Shown one piece after another: positions 1 through 8,528 of a DNA stretch of 30,332 nt. How positions within the stretch are numbered: position 1 is the first letter of the stretch; every line of letters begins with the position of its first letter. Origin of the DNA: UBA2365 sp964594045 (GTDB lineage Bacteria; Bacteroidota; Bacteroidia; Chitinophagales; Saprospiraceae). The translations under genes were made by a program, and so were the position numbers. Location: positions 1 to 30,332 of the forward strand of contig CAZQKR010000047.1 in the NCBI GenBank assembly GCA_964594045.1, read 5' to 3'. The notes beneath the pieces were generated by a model, which did not search any database, was not told the origin of the DNA, and was given only the letters and a program-made list of their open reading frames with translations.

Positions 1-50
1 TTCCTCCCTCCTTGTCAATTAACTTCTTATGCTCTCCAGCAAAAGGACTG

Positions 51-82
51 CAAAAGTAAGTTGCATTTTGATAACCACCAAA
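51..82 (-). promoter_or_regulatory. Bacteroidota-type promoter for a gene beyond the left edge
   Basis: On the minus strand TTTG (82-79) is followed after 20 bases by TACTTTTG (58-51), matching the phylum consensus TTTG-N19-21-TAnnTTTG. It reads leftwards. A purine-rich stretch GGAGGGAGGAA lies at the very edge (11-1), so a gene probably starts just outside the window. The gene itself is not visible. Confidence 0.5.
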
Positions 83-87
83 TATTT

Positions 88-115
88 TGTGAAAATATTT
101 TAAAATATTTTCACA
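88..115. repeat. 28-bp perfect AT-rich palindrome
   Basis: The 14-base arms TGTGAAAATATTTT and AAAATATTTTCACA form a perfect dyad with no loop. It lies just upstream of the left-edge promoter -33 box, so it could be an operator for that promoter, or an AT-only terminator for plus-strand transcription because a TTTTT run follows it. The sequence alone does not decide between these. Confidence 0.4.
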
Positions 116-145
116 TTTTTCTTACCAACTGCAGTTCAAATATTT

Positions 146-170
146 TAAAATGCTGCTATTCAGCATTTTA
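146..170 (-). terminator. Hairpin terminator after rpsA
   Basis: Ten-base arms TAAAATGCTG and CAGCATTTTA enclose a 5-base loop, 14 bases beyond the rpsA stop codon. On the minus strand the descending arm ends in TTTT followed by A/T-rich sequence, as in a modest intrinsic terminator. The U-tract is short, so the strength is uncertain. Confidence 0.5.
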
Positions 171-183
171 TACTTTAAATCAA

Positions 184-2508
184 TCAGGCTTCTTTTCCGC
201 CCTTTAAATTATCCTGAAGCTCTTTCAGCTCATCCCACTGTCCGTCAGCAGCCAGTTTTGCCTGCTGTGACCAAGTGGCAGGATCATGCATTTTATATCT
301 GCTGCCCGCAGCATCAAGCACTTCCTGTAATTTACTGATCTCCGCTTCAGATAATGCCTTAAAAGTAGTGATCCCCGCTTCAGCCAGCAAACCGGCAATC
401 TTGGGACCAATACCCTCTATCTTCTTCAGATCATCCTCACCTGCAGCTACCTTTTCTTTCTTAGCCTTTGGTTCAGCCACAACAGGCGTTTCCTCCTGCT
501 CTGCTACAACCTTCTTTTCCTTACCGGAATCAGCAGCTTCAGCCTTGCTGGCCTCTTCAAACTGTGTCTTCAGATCACTGAATGCACCCAGCTCGCCCAA
601 CGTAGTCGGTTCAACCTTCGCACGCTGTGCCTGAATAGTCTTCTCCACGATCTGCTGTTCAGTTTCCGCTTCTTTCTCCATCATCTCCTTCGCATCCCTT
701 CTGATATCATCCAGATATCTTCTGTGTGATACTATGATCCGCTTATCATCCCTGTTGAACTCAATCACCTTGAATGTCAAAGTCTCATCAATATTCACCA
801 GCGAATTGTCGTCTTTCCTCAAATGACGCGCAGGCGCAAATGCTTCCAGCCCGTAAGGCAACTGCACTATGGCTCCTTTGTCATCTCTCTTGACCACCAG
901 TGCATCATGATAGGATCCAACCGGAAATACATTCTCAAATGTATCCCATGGATTCTCCTCCAGTTGCTTGTGCCCTAAAGACAATTTCCTGCTGTCCACA
1001 TCCACATCCATAATGGATATATCTATCCTGTCTCCTACCCTGCAAAACTCTGATGGGTGAGAATACCTTTTGGTCCAGCTGAGATCGGAAATGTGAACCA
1101 TTCCGCCAATACCTTCTTCAAGCTCCACAAATACTCCGTACGGTGTCAGATTCTTAACCTCACCGGAATGCTTGGAACCAACCGGATACCTGCTGGCTAT
1201 ACTCTTCCACGGATCTTCTTCCAATTGTTTGATACTGAGTGACATCTTACGGTCTTCCTTGTCAATGGTCACCACCTTGGCTTCAAACTCCTGGCCCAGA
1301 TGGAAATGCTCACGGGCATTGACAGGCTGATTGCTCCAGGAAACCTCTGAAACGTGGATCAATCCCTCCACTCCCGGAGTGATCTCCAGAAAAGCACCGT
1401 AATCCTCAATGTTGACGATCTTACCTTTAACAGTTGAGCCAACTTCAATTCCCTGTGACAGGGTATCCCACGGATGTGGCAGAATCTGCTTCAATCCAAG
1501 AGAAATTCGCTTTTTGTTTTCATCAAACTCAAGCACAACGACCTGCAATTTCTGGTTGAGCTCCAAAACATCCGACGGATGATTGATCCTTCCCCATGAA
1601 ATATCGGTAATATATAATAAACCGTCGACGCCTCCCAGATCCATGAATGCACCAAATTCGGTGATGTTCTTGACAACACCTTCCAGCACCTGGCCTTTTT
1701 CCAGTCCGGAAATGATCGCATCCCTCTGCTCTGCAAGGTCGCTTTCGATCAAAGCTTTATGGGAAACCACGGCATTCCTGATCACCTCATTGATCTTGAC
1801 TACCTTGAATTCCATAGTCTTGCCAACATACTGATCATAATCTATAATAGGCCTGATATCGATCTGTGATCCCGGAAGGAAAGTCTCCAACCCGCCACAG
1901 TCTACGATCAGACCACCTTTGGTCTTGCTGATCACCTGACCGGTGATGATCGTACCGTTCAAATGAGAATCCACCAACATCTCCCATGCACTGATGAGCT
2001 TGGCTTTCTTCCTGGACAACAACAATTGCCCTTTCTCATCTTCTTTATTCTCTACATATACATCCACAAGATCCCCAACTTTCAGCCCGGGCATATCCTT
2101 GAACTCTGAAAGCGCGATCAAACCGTTGGATTTGTAATTCAGATCCAAAACCACATCATCACCCACTATGGATGTAACATACGCTTTTACAACTTCATAC
2201 TCCCTGATGGAAGTCAACGCCGCATCATAATCATTCAGATACTTCGCCTGGTCTTCCTTCGTGTAACTCAATGTGTTTTTCTTGCCGGCATTCCAGTCAA
2301 AATCATCATGCCGTGTCTCCTTAACAGGAGCTTCTTCTACAACCGCAGCAACTGCCTCAACCGCTTTTTCAACTGCTTCAACAACAGGCTCAACAGGAGT
2401 TTCTACTGCATTTTCCATTTCTTGCTCAACCTCAACTGACTCTACTTTTTCTTCCGTTTCCGGAGTAGATTCCAATTCGTTTTGTTCAAGATTCTTTTCT
2501 TCAGACAT
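184..2508 (-). CDS. rpsA: Ribosomal protein S1 with C-terminal helix-hairpin-helix module
   Basis: S1 binds mRNA on the 30S subunit and helps load messages onto the ribosome, which matters in a phylum whose genes mostly lack Shine-Dalgarno sites. The 774 residues open with an acidic, low-complexity tail of about 65 residues rich in E, V and A. Six S1 (OB-fold) repeats follow at roughly 105-167, 185-252, 272-341, 357-428, 443-514 and 530-597; repeats 3-5 show the clear pattern GxVxxIxxFGAFMDL...GLLYITDISW. Residues about 605-690 are charged and helical. The end (693-774) carries DDLKKIEGIGPKIAGLL, a helix-hairpin-helix signature not found in E. coli S1 but frequent at the ends of Bacteroidota proteins. 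The start ATG has no Shine-Dalgarno sequence. The gene has its own promoter and a hairpin after the stop, so it appears monocistronic. Confidence 0.95.
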   Translation of the reverse strand: MSEEKNLEQNELESTPETEEKVESVEVEQEMENAVETPVEPVVEAVEKAVEAVAAVVEEAPVKETRHDDFDWNAGKKNTLSYTKEDQAKYLNDYDAALTSIREYEVVKAYVTSIVGDDVVLDLNYKSNGLIALSEFKDMPGLKVGDLVDVYVENKEDEKGQLLLSRKKAKLISAWEMLVDSHLNGTIITGQVISKTKGGLIVDCGGLETFLPGSQIDIRPIIDYDQYVGKTMEFKVVKINEVIRNAVVSHKALIESDLAEQRDAIISGLEKGQVLEGVVKNITEFGAFMDLGGVDGLLYITDISWGRINHPSDVLELNQKLQVVVLEFDENKKRISLGLKQILPHPWDTLSQGIEVGSTVKGKIVNIEDYGAFLEITPGVEGLIHVSEVSWSNQPVNAREHFHLGQEFEAKVVTIDKEDRKMSLSIKQLEEDPWKSIASRYPVGSKHSGEVKNLTPYGVFVELEEGIGGMVHISDLSWTKRYSHPSEFCRVGDRIDISIMDVDVDSRKLSLGHKQLEENPWDTFENVFPVGSYHDALVVKRDDKGAIVQLPYGLEAFAPARHLRKDDNSLVNIDETLTFKVIEFNRDDKRIIVSHRRYLDDIRRDAKEMMEKEAETEQQIVEKTIQAQRAKVEPTTLGELGAFSDLKTQFEEASKAEAADSGKEKKVVAEQEETPVVAEPKAKKEKVAAGEDDLKKIEGIGPKIAGLLAEAGITTFKALSEAEISKLQEVLDAAGSRYKMHDPATWSQQAKLAADGQWDELKELQDNLKGGKEA

Positions 2509-2576
2509 ATCTAAGAATCAGGTTTGTATGCCCTTACAAAAAAGGACAGTGGTTAATAAATAAATTTTAAGGGCTG

Positions 2577-2605
2577 CAAAGGTAAGGAAACTTCACTAAA
2601 TCAAA
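2577..2605 (-). promoter_or_regulatory. rpsA promoter
   Basis: Minus-strand TTTG (2605-2602), a 17-base spacer and TACCTTTG (2584-2577) match the Bacteroidota sigma consensus, with a spacer slightly shorter than usual. The box lies about 70 bases upstream of the rpsA ATG. Confidence 0.55.
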
Positions 2606-2640
2606 AGATTTTCAATGGTTTTTTGCAATTTTTTATCCTG

Positions 2641-2726
2641 GCGTGCCCCTTCGGGTCGGGCTATCCGCTCCTATGCCGGCCAACCCGCATTTCCAAAATC
2701 CGGCATACCGCTGCTATCCCTCACGC
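2641..2726. repeat. GC-rich palindromic intergenic unit
   Basis: This short GC-rich block stands out from AT-rich surroundings. It is bounded by GCGTG (2641-2645) and CACGC (2722-2726) and contains an inner inverted pair TATGCCGG (2672-2679) and CCGGCATA (2700-2707). The form suggests a dispersed palindromic (REP-like) element; no second copy is in this window. Confidence 0.4.
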
Positions 2727-2764
2727 AAAAATGATGATCTGATGATCAATTGATCTGATTAAAT

Positions 2765-3204
2765 GATTTGAAAATTCGTAGATTCGAAGATTTGAAGATT
2801 TCACCAGTTTGAAAAGATAATCCAGGTGGTCATTATTGATATTGTTTCCTGATCATCAATATAGATCTGCGCTCATCTGCGAGATCTGCGGGAACAAAAA
2901 AGAAAGACATTATTTGATTTGAAAATTCGAAGATTCGAAGATTTGAAGATTTCACCAGTTTGAAAAGATAATCCAGGTGGTCATTATTGATATTGTTTCC
3001 TGATCATCAATATAGATCTGCGCTCATCTGCGAGATCTGCGGGAACAAAAAAGAAAGACATTATTTGATTTGAAAATTCGAAGATTCGAAGATTTGAAGA
3101 TTTCACCAGTTTGAAAAGATAATCCAGGTGGTCATTATTGATATTGTTTCCTGATCATCAATATAGATCTGCGCTAATCTGCGAGATCTGCGGGAACCAA
3201 AAAA
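2765..3204. repeat. 151-bp tandem repeat, nearly three copies
   Basis: Units start at 2765, 2916 and 3067, an exact 151-base period, and the third is cut short near 3204. Copies are almost identical: I see GTAG versus GAAG near the start of copy 1 and GCTAAT versus GCTCAT in copy 3. Each unit begins with the octamer motif GATTTGAAAATTCGAAG and ends with GATCTGCGGGAAC. There is no open reading frame across it and no variable spacer, so it is not a CRISPR. A diverged single copy lies at 7136-7262. Confidence 0.9.
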
Positions 3205-3235
3205 AAATGCGTTTTTGGAGTAGTCATGCAGCCTT

Positions 3236-3255
3236 TGTTGGTGAAAACACCAACA
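3236..3255. repeat. CACCAACA hairpin, copy 1
   Basis: TGTTGGTGAAAACACCAACA is a perfect 8-bp stem with a 4-base loop. It is preceded by GGAGTAGTCATGCAGCC and followed by GCAGCGAAAAAATCTGAAT; the same surroundings recur near 7270-7390, so hairpin and flanks form one dispersed element. Confidence 0.75.
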
Positions 3256-3271
3256 GCAGCGAAAAAATCTG

Positions 3272-3370
3272 AATCTTCAAATCTTCGAATCCTCAAATCT
3301 CGTCTATCACGACATTTATCGTCTTGACCCGAATCTTCGAATCCTCAAATTTTCGAATCTTCAAATCTCG
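3272..3370. repeat. Octamer GAATCTTC array
   Basis: Degenerate 8-base units (AATCTTCA, AATCTTCG, AATCCTCA, AATCTCG) are repeated head to tail at 3272-3302 and again at 3331-3370. The reverse complement GAAGATTC/GAAGATTT opens each 151-bp unit, so the two ends of this spacer carry the array in opposite orientation. Confidence 0.6.
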
Positions 3371-3395
3371 TTCACACTTTATAAACTTCCTCCTC

Positions 3396-5474
3396 CTATC
3401 TCACCAGCAACAAACTTCCCTTCCTCATTTCTTCCCCGCAGGGCGTACTGAGCAAAATCCTGTATAAATACGACCCCGCCGGCGCAGGTTCTCCCCGGAA
3501 AGTGCCATCCCAACCCATCGGGTCGGTGCCGGAATACACCTTCTCTCCGAAACGGTTGAATACGTCCATCTCCGTGATCGTCACCGTTTCTTCAAAACCG
3601 GGAAACAGATAGGGTCGGAATCTTTGGTTCTCCTCCATCTGACTTAAAGGGATAAAAGCATCGGGCAGTTCAAAGACTTTTTCTTCCTTTACTTCTATAT
3701 CGTTTAAGGTATAGCTACATCCGCTTCCGTCCGTGACGCTCACCTCATACAGACCAGGAGATAAGTCCGTGAGGTTCTCGGAAGTGATGGCTCCATTGCT
3801 CCACTGATAGCTATAGGGCGGATTATTGCCTTGCATCAGGAGTGAAATCTTTCCGTTCCGGCAACCAAAATCAGGGCTGACCTCAGCCTCCATGTCGAGG
3901 TAGGCATACGACAGGTTCACCGATACGATGCTGTCGCAACCGTATATGTTTTTCAATGGTATGGTATAAAATCCGGCAGAACCCAGCGTCTGATCTCCCA
4001 CCGTCATTTCCTGTCCCGGACAAAGTATCGTATCCACCTCGCTTTCCATCGGAGGCAATACACTGAGGTTCAGCACCACGACACTATCCACCCCGTAACT
4101 GGCCAACAAGGTATCCCGATATACACCCGACATCGTCAATGCTTCCTCTCCGAACCAATAACTTTCCCCTTCGCAGATACTGATATCCAGCGTATCCCGG
4201 GCCGGTACCTGGAAGACAAAGGCAGCACCGTAAGGATTCGTAAAAGTGTTACCTTCCAAATCCACATACCACCTGACTCCATAAGTAGTATCACCTGGAT
4301 CTCCGGATATAACCGTTTCTCCTATATGATCAATACTGAATCCAAATTGATCATAATAAACGTCAGAAGCAGGCGGCGTAATTTTGGATTTATACTCCCA
4401 GTTTCCATCTTCCTTATGATAGTAATAAATCTGACCCCTAAAATCATTAATCATAGCCCAGGGTGAATATCCAATAAACAATTTTTCATCACCTATACTT
4501 AGGGCAATACGCCCAACTTTAAAATCTGGTATGATTTTTTTGATAAAAACAAACTGATCATTTTTCAATTCAAAAATATAAATCGACTTTTGGTAATTGT
4601 GATTTATTTTAGACGCTGTGGCTGCGACATATTTACCGTCGGGAGAAGCTGCCATGGCATATCCAAAAATACTATTACCGTTAGCCGATTCAGGTTGATG
4701 TATTTTCTGGTACGGAATCCACGAATTGTTTTCCAATTTATACACCAAAATAGAACCATTTTTTTGACCATATGTATCATCTTCATAATCGGCTATAAAC
4801 AAAAACTGGTCAGTCATTCGAATTCTTTTAGTTCTCGGGACGCCAAAGCCCATTTCATCTGTTTTTTTATAAAATATGGAATCTTTAAAAACTAATTTAC
4901 CCTGCTCAATTTTGTAAAAGAAATCCCAGATTTCATTTTTTGGTTCAGTATTGGGTTTATTTAACATGATTTGTTTCCTGTAAAACAACCACTCCCCGTT
5001 TGTCGCATTGTTCATCAGAAAATAGTTTTCGAATGTTATATTTTTGGTATATACATCAACTGAATCCGACGGAAGGAAGCGATCTTCCTCCCGACGGAAT
5101 AAGTAAAGTTTCTGAGTGTTTCCAGTATCCCAATATTTGCAAAAAACCAAATGATCATGACTAAAATATGGATTATCGTGTATTTCTTCATTTTCATCAG
5201 AATAAAAAAAATCAAACTCTTCCGGAATTGACTGTAAGAAATCCACTTTCCCGGAATTTAATTTATACATACGACAAAAAAAATCCTGTTGATATATGCT
5301 TGACTCATCATGAGATCCCTTCCACTCGTAAATCAATAAATTGTCCTGATCTATAATCACATCATCACCAAAATAATGTCCCAATTCAGATTTTTTTGGA
5401 AGAATTTTGATCATCTGTGCGTTAGTATTAGCAAAAAAATGGTATAAGATCATGAAAAATATAATCCTGAACAT
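3396..5474 (-). CDS. Secreted protein with T9SS type B (CHU_C) sorting domain
   Basis: This 692-residue protein is predicted to be exported by Sec and then carried over the outer membrane by the type IX system. It begins with a signal peptide (MFRIIFFMILYHFFANTNA, cleavage before Q20). Residues about 25-430 contain repeated beta-strand motifs such as DGKYVAA and GDEKLFIGYS that suggest a beta-propeller. Residues 435-530 hold Ig-like segments with CEGESYWFGEEAL and CPGQEMTVGDQTL. Residues 531-598 match a SprB-type repeat (PYSYQWSNG, LSPGLYEVSVTDGSGC). Residues 599-692 match the gliding-associated C-terminal domain (DVFNRFGEKVYSG, GWDGTFRG, PAGSYLYRI). The C-terminal third is visibly GC-richer than the N-terminal half, as if modules came from different sources. 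It is probably a surface adhesin; the ligand is unknown. Confidence 0.9.
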   Translation of the reverse strand: MFRIIFFMILYHFFANTNAQMIKILPKKSELGHYFGDDVIIDQDNLLIYEWKGSHDESSIYQQDFFCRMYKLNSGKVDFLQSIPEEFDFFYSDENEEIHDNPYFSHDHLVFCKYWDTGNTQKLYLFRREEDRFLPSDSVDVYTKNITFENYFLMNNATNGEWLFYRKQIMLNKPNTEPKNEIWDFFYKIEQGKLVFKDSIFYKKTDEMGFGVPRTKRIRMTDQFLFIADYEDDTYGQKNGSILVYKLENNSWIPYQKIHQPESANGNSIFGYAMAASPDGKYVAATASKINHNYQKSIYIFELKNDQFVFIKKIIPDFKVGRIALSIGDEKLFIGYSPWAMINDFRGQIYYYHKEDGNWEYKSKITPPASDVYYDQFGFSIDHIGETVISGDPGDTTYGVRWYVDLEGNTFTNPYGAAFVFQVPARDTLDISICEGESYWFGEEALTMSGVYRDTLLASYGVDSVVVLNLSVLPPMESEVDTILCPGQEMTVGDQTLGSAGFYTIPLKNIYGCDSIVSVNLSYAYLDMEAEVSPDFGCRNGKISLLMQGNNPPYSYQWSNGAITSENLTDLSPGLYEVSVTDGSGCSYTLNDIEVKEEKVFELPDAFIPLSQMEENQRFRPYLFPGFEETVTITEMDVFNRFGEKVYSGTDPMGWDGTFRGEPAPAGSYLYRILLSTPCGEEMRKGSLLLVR

Positions 5475-5632
5475 AAATGATTATTTGTGTTATCACTAAT
5501 AATTATGAGTAATATACATGCGCTTAAGTGAGCCAAAACCAATAATCTAATTAACATCAAAATATGAGAGTTTGATATTACAGGACAAGTAACACTTGAT
5601 TTTGAATTGGGCTCTATTAATTAAAAGGCACA

Positions 5633-6862
5633 CTATTGCTTAATGATCCTCTTTACTTTCATCTCTCCTGTCTGAAGATTCTGTGCATTGACAAAATACA
5701 TACCGGGCATCAAATGATCCACATTCAAGTCATACAATCTTTCCGGTGTGACCTGATCAATGAGCAGGTACTCTTTCCCGTCAATACCCTGAATTTTAAT
5801 ATTGAACATAGCTTTACTCAAACTTCTGATCTTTATTTTCATATGATATGAAGTAATATTTGGAAAAATTTCTATTTCAAACGGTGAAAAACCAGGATCT
5901 CCATTTAATACTCCATAGTTATCTGCTTCATTGATATAAAAACGTGGAGATGATAAATCAAAGAATACTGTTTGTAAGTTAGGGAAACAAATGGTGCTAT
6001 CAATATGCGCCTGAACAGTTAGCACATCACAAATCGGACTGCCCACTTGGCAATTATCTAATTCCCATGAACTACCTTTGATTTCTTTTAATACATATTT
6101 TGATGACCTTAGCTTTAATTGGATTTTACATAAATTAAAATTAGGGTCTCCGGAATCCAGATATCTGATAACAGCAAATCCACTTATATTATTGGCCTTA
6201 AAATAATTATTCAGGTCCGCAGCTAAATCTATATATGTTGGATAGTTTAAATAATTGTTACATGGCCATGTGACATATGCTGCATAACTAAACTGGAATC
6301 CCAATGCGTTGTATAAATCCCTATTATTTACAACATCCCACAATCTTATTTTTGAAATTTTGTCGATGCGCCATTCATCTTCTTCATCATCTGCGCAAGT
6401 GAATGTATTTACACAAAATCGGGATTGACACCAACCACAGTATGTGCTTTGCGACAATTGGAATGAATAGCTGTGAGATGTAGTCTCATTTCCGGCTATA
6501 CAACTCGTCGTTGTTGAAAAAATAAATTGCATTTGGAAAGTTGCCTGATAAGGCAGATGGTAATCTACTGTTTGACCGTGGACTGTTTCTCCATACAGGT
6601 CTGCACCAATTCCGGATACAGTGACATTCTTCCATTGAAAGTTTTGAACACTGATCAATTTATTGCACGGATCGTCAATTACATACCAGGTCGCACTTAG
6701 CTTCCACATTCCACAGGAAGTTTGAGAAAAGTCAGTTGCAGTAATATTATAGCCTATTTTAATTTCACAACCATTCGAACCACATGGCATATTGGTTTGT
6801 CCACTAAAATAATAAACCGGAGGTTGCGCGCTAATCGTCTCATTTCCAACAAGAACTAACAT
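5633..6862 (-). CDS. T9SS type A secreted protein, probably phase variable
   Basis: From the ATG at 6862 the 409-residue product starts MLVLVGNETISAQ, only the second half of a signal peptide. The body is rich in Cys, Asn and aromatic residues, with CGWCQSRFCVNTFTC near residue 140, and matches no family I know. Residues about 335-409 resemble a T9SS type A sorting domain (FPNITSYHMKIKIRS, LMPGMYFVNAQNL, KRIIKQ). A better start, ATG at 6921-6919, lies upstream of a (CTTA)6 tract. Read from there the frame currently stops at TAG right after the tract, but with 7 or 4 units it would fuse MKPNVTSKSLL and LTYLLTYLLTG to MLVLVG, giving a full signal peptide. A promoter-like site lies at 6985-6954. 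In this assembly the gene therefore appears OFF or poorly exported. Confidence 0.75.
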   Translation of the reverse strand: MLVLVGNETISAQPPVYYFSGQTNMPCGSNGCEIKIGYNITATDFSQTSCGMWKLSATWYVIDDPCNKLISVQNFQWKNVTVSGIGADLYGETVHGQTVDYHLPYQATFQMQFIFSTTTSCIAGNETTSHSYSFQLSQSTYCGWCQSRFCVNTFTCADDEEDEWRIDKISKIRLWDVVNNRDLYNALGFQFSYAAYVTWPCNNYLNYPTYIDLAADLNNYFKANNISGFAVIRYLDSGDPNFNLCKIQLKLRSSKYVLKEIKGSSWELDNCQVGSPICDVLTVQAHIDSTICFPNLQTVFFDLSSPRFYINEADNYGVLNGDPGFSPFEIEIFPNITSYHMKIKIRSLSKAMFNIKIQGIDGKEYLLIDQVTPERLYDLNVDHLMPGMYFVNAQNLQTGEMKVKRIIKQ

Positions 6863-6867
6863 TCCCG

Positions 6868-6891
6868 TAAGTAAGTAAGTAAGTAAGTAAG
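6868..6891 (-). repeat. (CTTA)6 tetranucleotide tract in signal-peptide region
   Basis: Six perfect units (TAAG on the plus strand), followed at 6892-6895 by one variant unit TAAA. Change of one unit by slippage shifts the reading frame between the ATG at 6921 and the body of the downstream gene. Tetranucleotide tracts inside the 5' coding end are the classic form of contingency loci. Confidence 0.85.
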
Positions 6892-6953
6892 TAAAGATTT
6901 ACTTGTGACATTTGGTTTCATAATAAAAAATTTATTTGTTAAGGTAATGGGTA

Positions 6954-6985
6954 TAAAATTATGAAAATCAATGGATAAAAGCAAA
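6954..6985 (-). promoter_or_regulatory. Candidate promoter of the phase-variable gene
   Basis: Minus-strand TTTG (6985-6982), 20 bases, then TAATTTTA (6961-6954), one mismatch from TAnnTTTG. It lies about 33 bases upstream of the ATG at 6921, which supports 6921 rather than 6862 as the natural start. Confidence 0.45.
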
Positions 6986-7070
6986 TGTTTTTTGATTTTT
7001 TTTACAAAGCAAACAAAGTTTTCTTATTGTGAAGAATTGTAAGTCACTTTCGATCATCGAGTCTGGGAGT

Positions 7071-7262
7071 TGATGATCTGATGATCCAATGATCTGATGA
7101 TCCAATGATCTGATGATTTAATGATCTGATTAAATGATTTGAAAATTCGAAGATTTGAAGATTTCTCCACTTTGATAAAGATTGTCCATGTGGTCTTCTT
7201 TGATAATTTTTCCTATCATCAATTAAATCTGCGGTTATCTGCGATATCTATAGGAACTTAAA
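7071..7262. repeat. 16-bp tandem repeats plus diverged copy of the 151-bp unit
   Basis: At 7071-7133 the motif TGATCTGATGATCCAA is repeated with variation about four times. From 7136 a diverged version of the 151-bp unit follows: it opens GATTTGAAAATTCGAAG and keeps the TCTGCG-TTATCTGCGATATC ending. The same short motif GATCTGATTAAATGATTTG also precedes the first 151-bp unit near 2750, so the whole block is one dispersed family. Confidence 0.6.
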
Positions 7263-7290
7263 AAATGCGTTTTGGAGTAGTCGTGCCGCC

Positions 7291-7372
7291 TTTGTTGGTG
7301 TTTTCACCAACAAAATTATTGAATTTATTTTTGATTAACTTCAAACTTGCTGTTGGTGAAAACACCAACAGC
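7291..7372. repeat. Two CACCAACA hairpins, copies 2 and 3
   Basis: The first hairpin is TTTGTTGGTG-TTTT-CACCAACAAA (7291-7314); the second is GCTGTTGGTG-AAAA-CACCAACAGC (7349-7372). Stems are 10 bp and perfect. Their loops are complementary (TTTT versus AAAA), so the two can also pair with each other. GAATCTTC-type octamers follow at about 7386-7450. Confidence 0.7.
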
Positions 7373-7539
7373 AGCGAAAAAATCTGAATTCTCGAATCCT
7401 CGAATCTTCAAATCTTCGAATCTTCAAATTCTCGAATCTTAAAATTATCAAATCCAAACCGTTCTCCTAAAAATAAAAAAGGTGACTGATCAGTACTTGC
7501 CTGACCAGCCACACTTTAAATCTTATAATGCGTAAAAAT

Positions 7540-7845
7540 CTATTTCCCTAAAAAATGATTTACTGCATTAATGGCCCGCTCGACGATCGGGTAATTCACC
7601 GTATAAATAACAAGTTTGCCCTCGCGGTTAGCCCTGACCACATCAGCGCTGCGCAAAATGCTCAAATGCTGGGAAGTGATGGATTGCTCCAGCTTCAAAG
7701 CATTATAAATCTTGTTGACATTGATTTCCCCTTTCTGATCGATGAATTGTAGAATTTTCATCCTTAGGGGGTGGGCAAGCGCTCTTGCTAATTCGACGGA
7801 GTATTCCAACTTCTCCACGTCGAAAATAACCTTAGTTTTTTTCAT
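7540..7845 (-). CDS. ArsR-family winged-helix regulator, no metal-site cysteines
   Basis: This is a 101-residue DNA-binding protein of the ArsR/SmtB fold. The winged-helix core spans about 15-90: LARALAHPLRMKILQFI, the recognition helix region EQSITSQHLSILRSADVV and the wing REGKLVIYTV are typical. There is not one cysteine, so the ELCVCDL-type arsenic/metal site is absent and the signal it senses is unknown. It lies 193 bp downstream of a paralogue on the same strand. The next genes on either side are unrelated, so it may act on its own promoter or elsewhere. Confidence 0.85.
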   Translation of the reverse strand: MKKTKVIFDVEKLEYSVELARALAHPLRMKILQFIDQKGEINVNKIYNALKLEQSITSQHLSILRSADVVRANREGKLVIYTVNYPIVERAINAVNHFLGK

Positions 7846-8038
7846 TCCTAAATACTTTGTAGTTTTCTAAATTTCTAATACTAATCGTGACCTAGGAACA
7901 AATATCTATCTATTTTTCTTTTCTGCAAAAGAAATATTAAACTTTTTTTTAATTTATTAAAAAATGGGGGTAAGAAGGGGGTATTTTTAAGTAATTTTAT
8001 ACCATTCAGCGGAATTTTCGTTCTGACATACGCTTTTG

Positions 8039-8386
8039 TTATCCAGCCAATTCTTCGACCAAAGCATTGATTTGTGCCAGCCTGGATTCATCCAGTGAAT
8101 AATATATAAATTTCCCTTTTCTTTCTGTGATCACCACGCCAGCCCTTCTTAAAATAGCCAGGTGCTGAGATGCAACGGATTGCTCCAAACGCAACTTGAT
8201 ATATATATCAGTTACCGTGATCGTATCACTGTCCTGCAACAGGTCAATGATCTTTTGTCTTAGTTTGTGGTTTACAGCGCGAAGAACCAATACTGCCTTC
8301 CTTAAATCAGCATAATCCAGCAAAATATCCTTCCCACCTTTCTTAAGTGTAACAGTTTCGTTTTTTTTGTTTCTCATAATTTCCAT
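8039..8386 (-). CDS. ArsR-family winged-helix regulator, paralogue
   Basis: This 115-residue protein shares the same core as its neighbour at 7540-7845 (LRAVNHKLRQKIIDLL, EQSVASQHLAILRRAGVV, RKGKFIYYSL). It has a longer, charged N-terminal extension of about 25 residues. It too has no cysteine, so metal sensing through the classical alpha-3 site is excluded. The ATG at 8377 (MRNKK) is an alternative start three codons in. The pair probably arose by tandem duplication; the target genes are not evident. Confidence 0.85.
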   Translation of the reverse strand: MEIMRNKKNETVTLKKGGKDILLDYADLRKAVLVLRAVNHKLRQKIIDLLQDSDTITVTDIYIKLRLEQSVASQHLAILRRAGVVITERKGKFIYYSLDESRLAQINALVEELAG

Positions 8387-8528
8387 GTATTTAAAGTTGA
8401 CTGAATACGGTTAGTATTGAACAAAACCCGTGCCATCATTTAAATTTCGCTTCATTCCGATGGAAAATTTGAAACATATTTTTTATTCATATTATAAAAA
8501 CAGAAATCTGTCCTCTTAAGTTCATGAA

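Noticed and set aside
2765..3204. CRISPR array
   Set aside because: The units repeat completely with no variable spacers and no cas genes are near.
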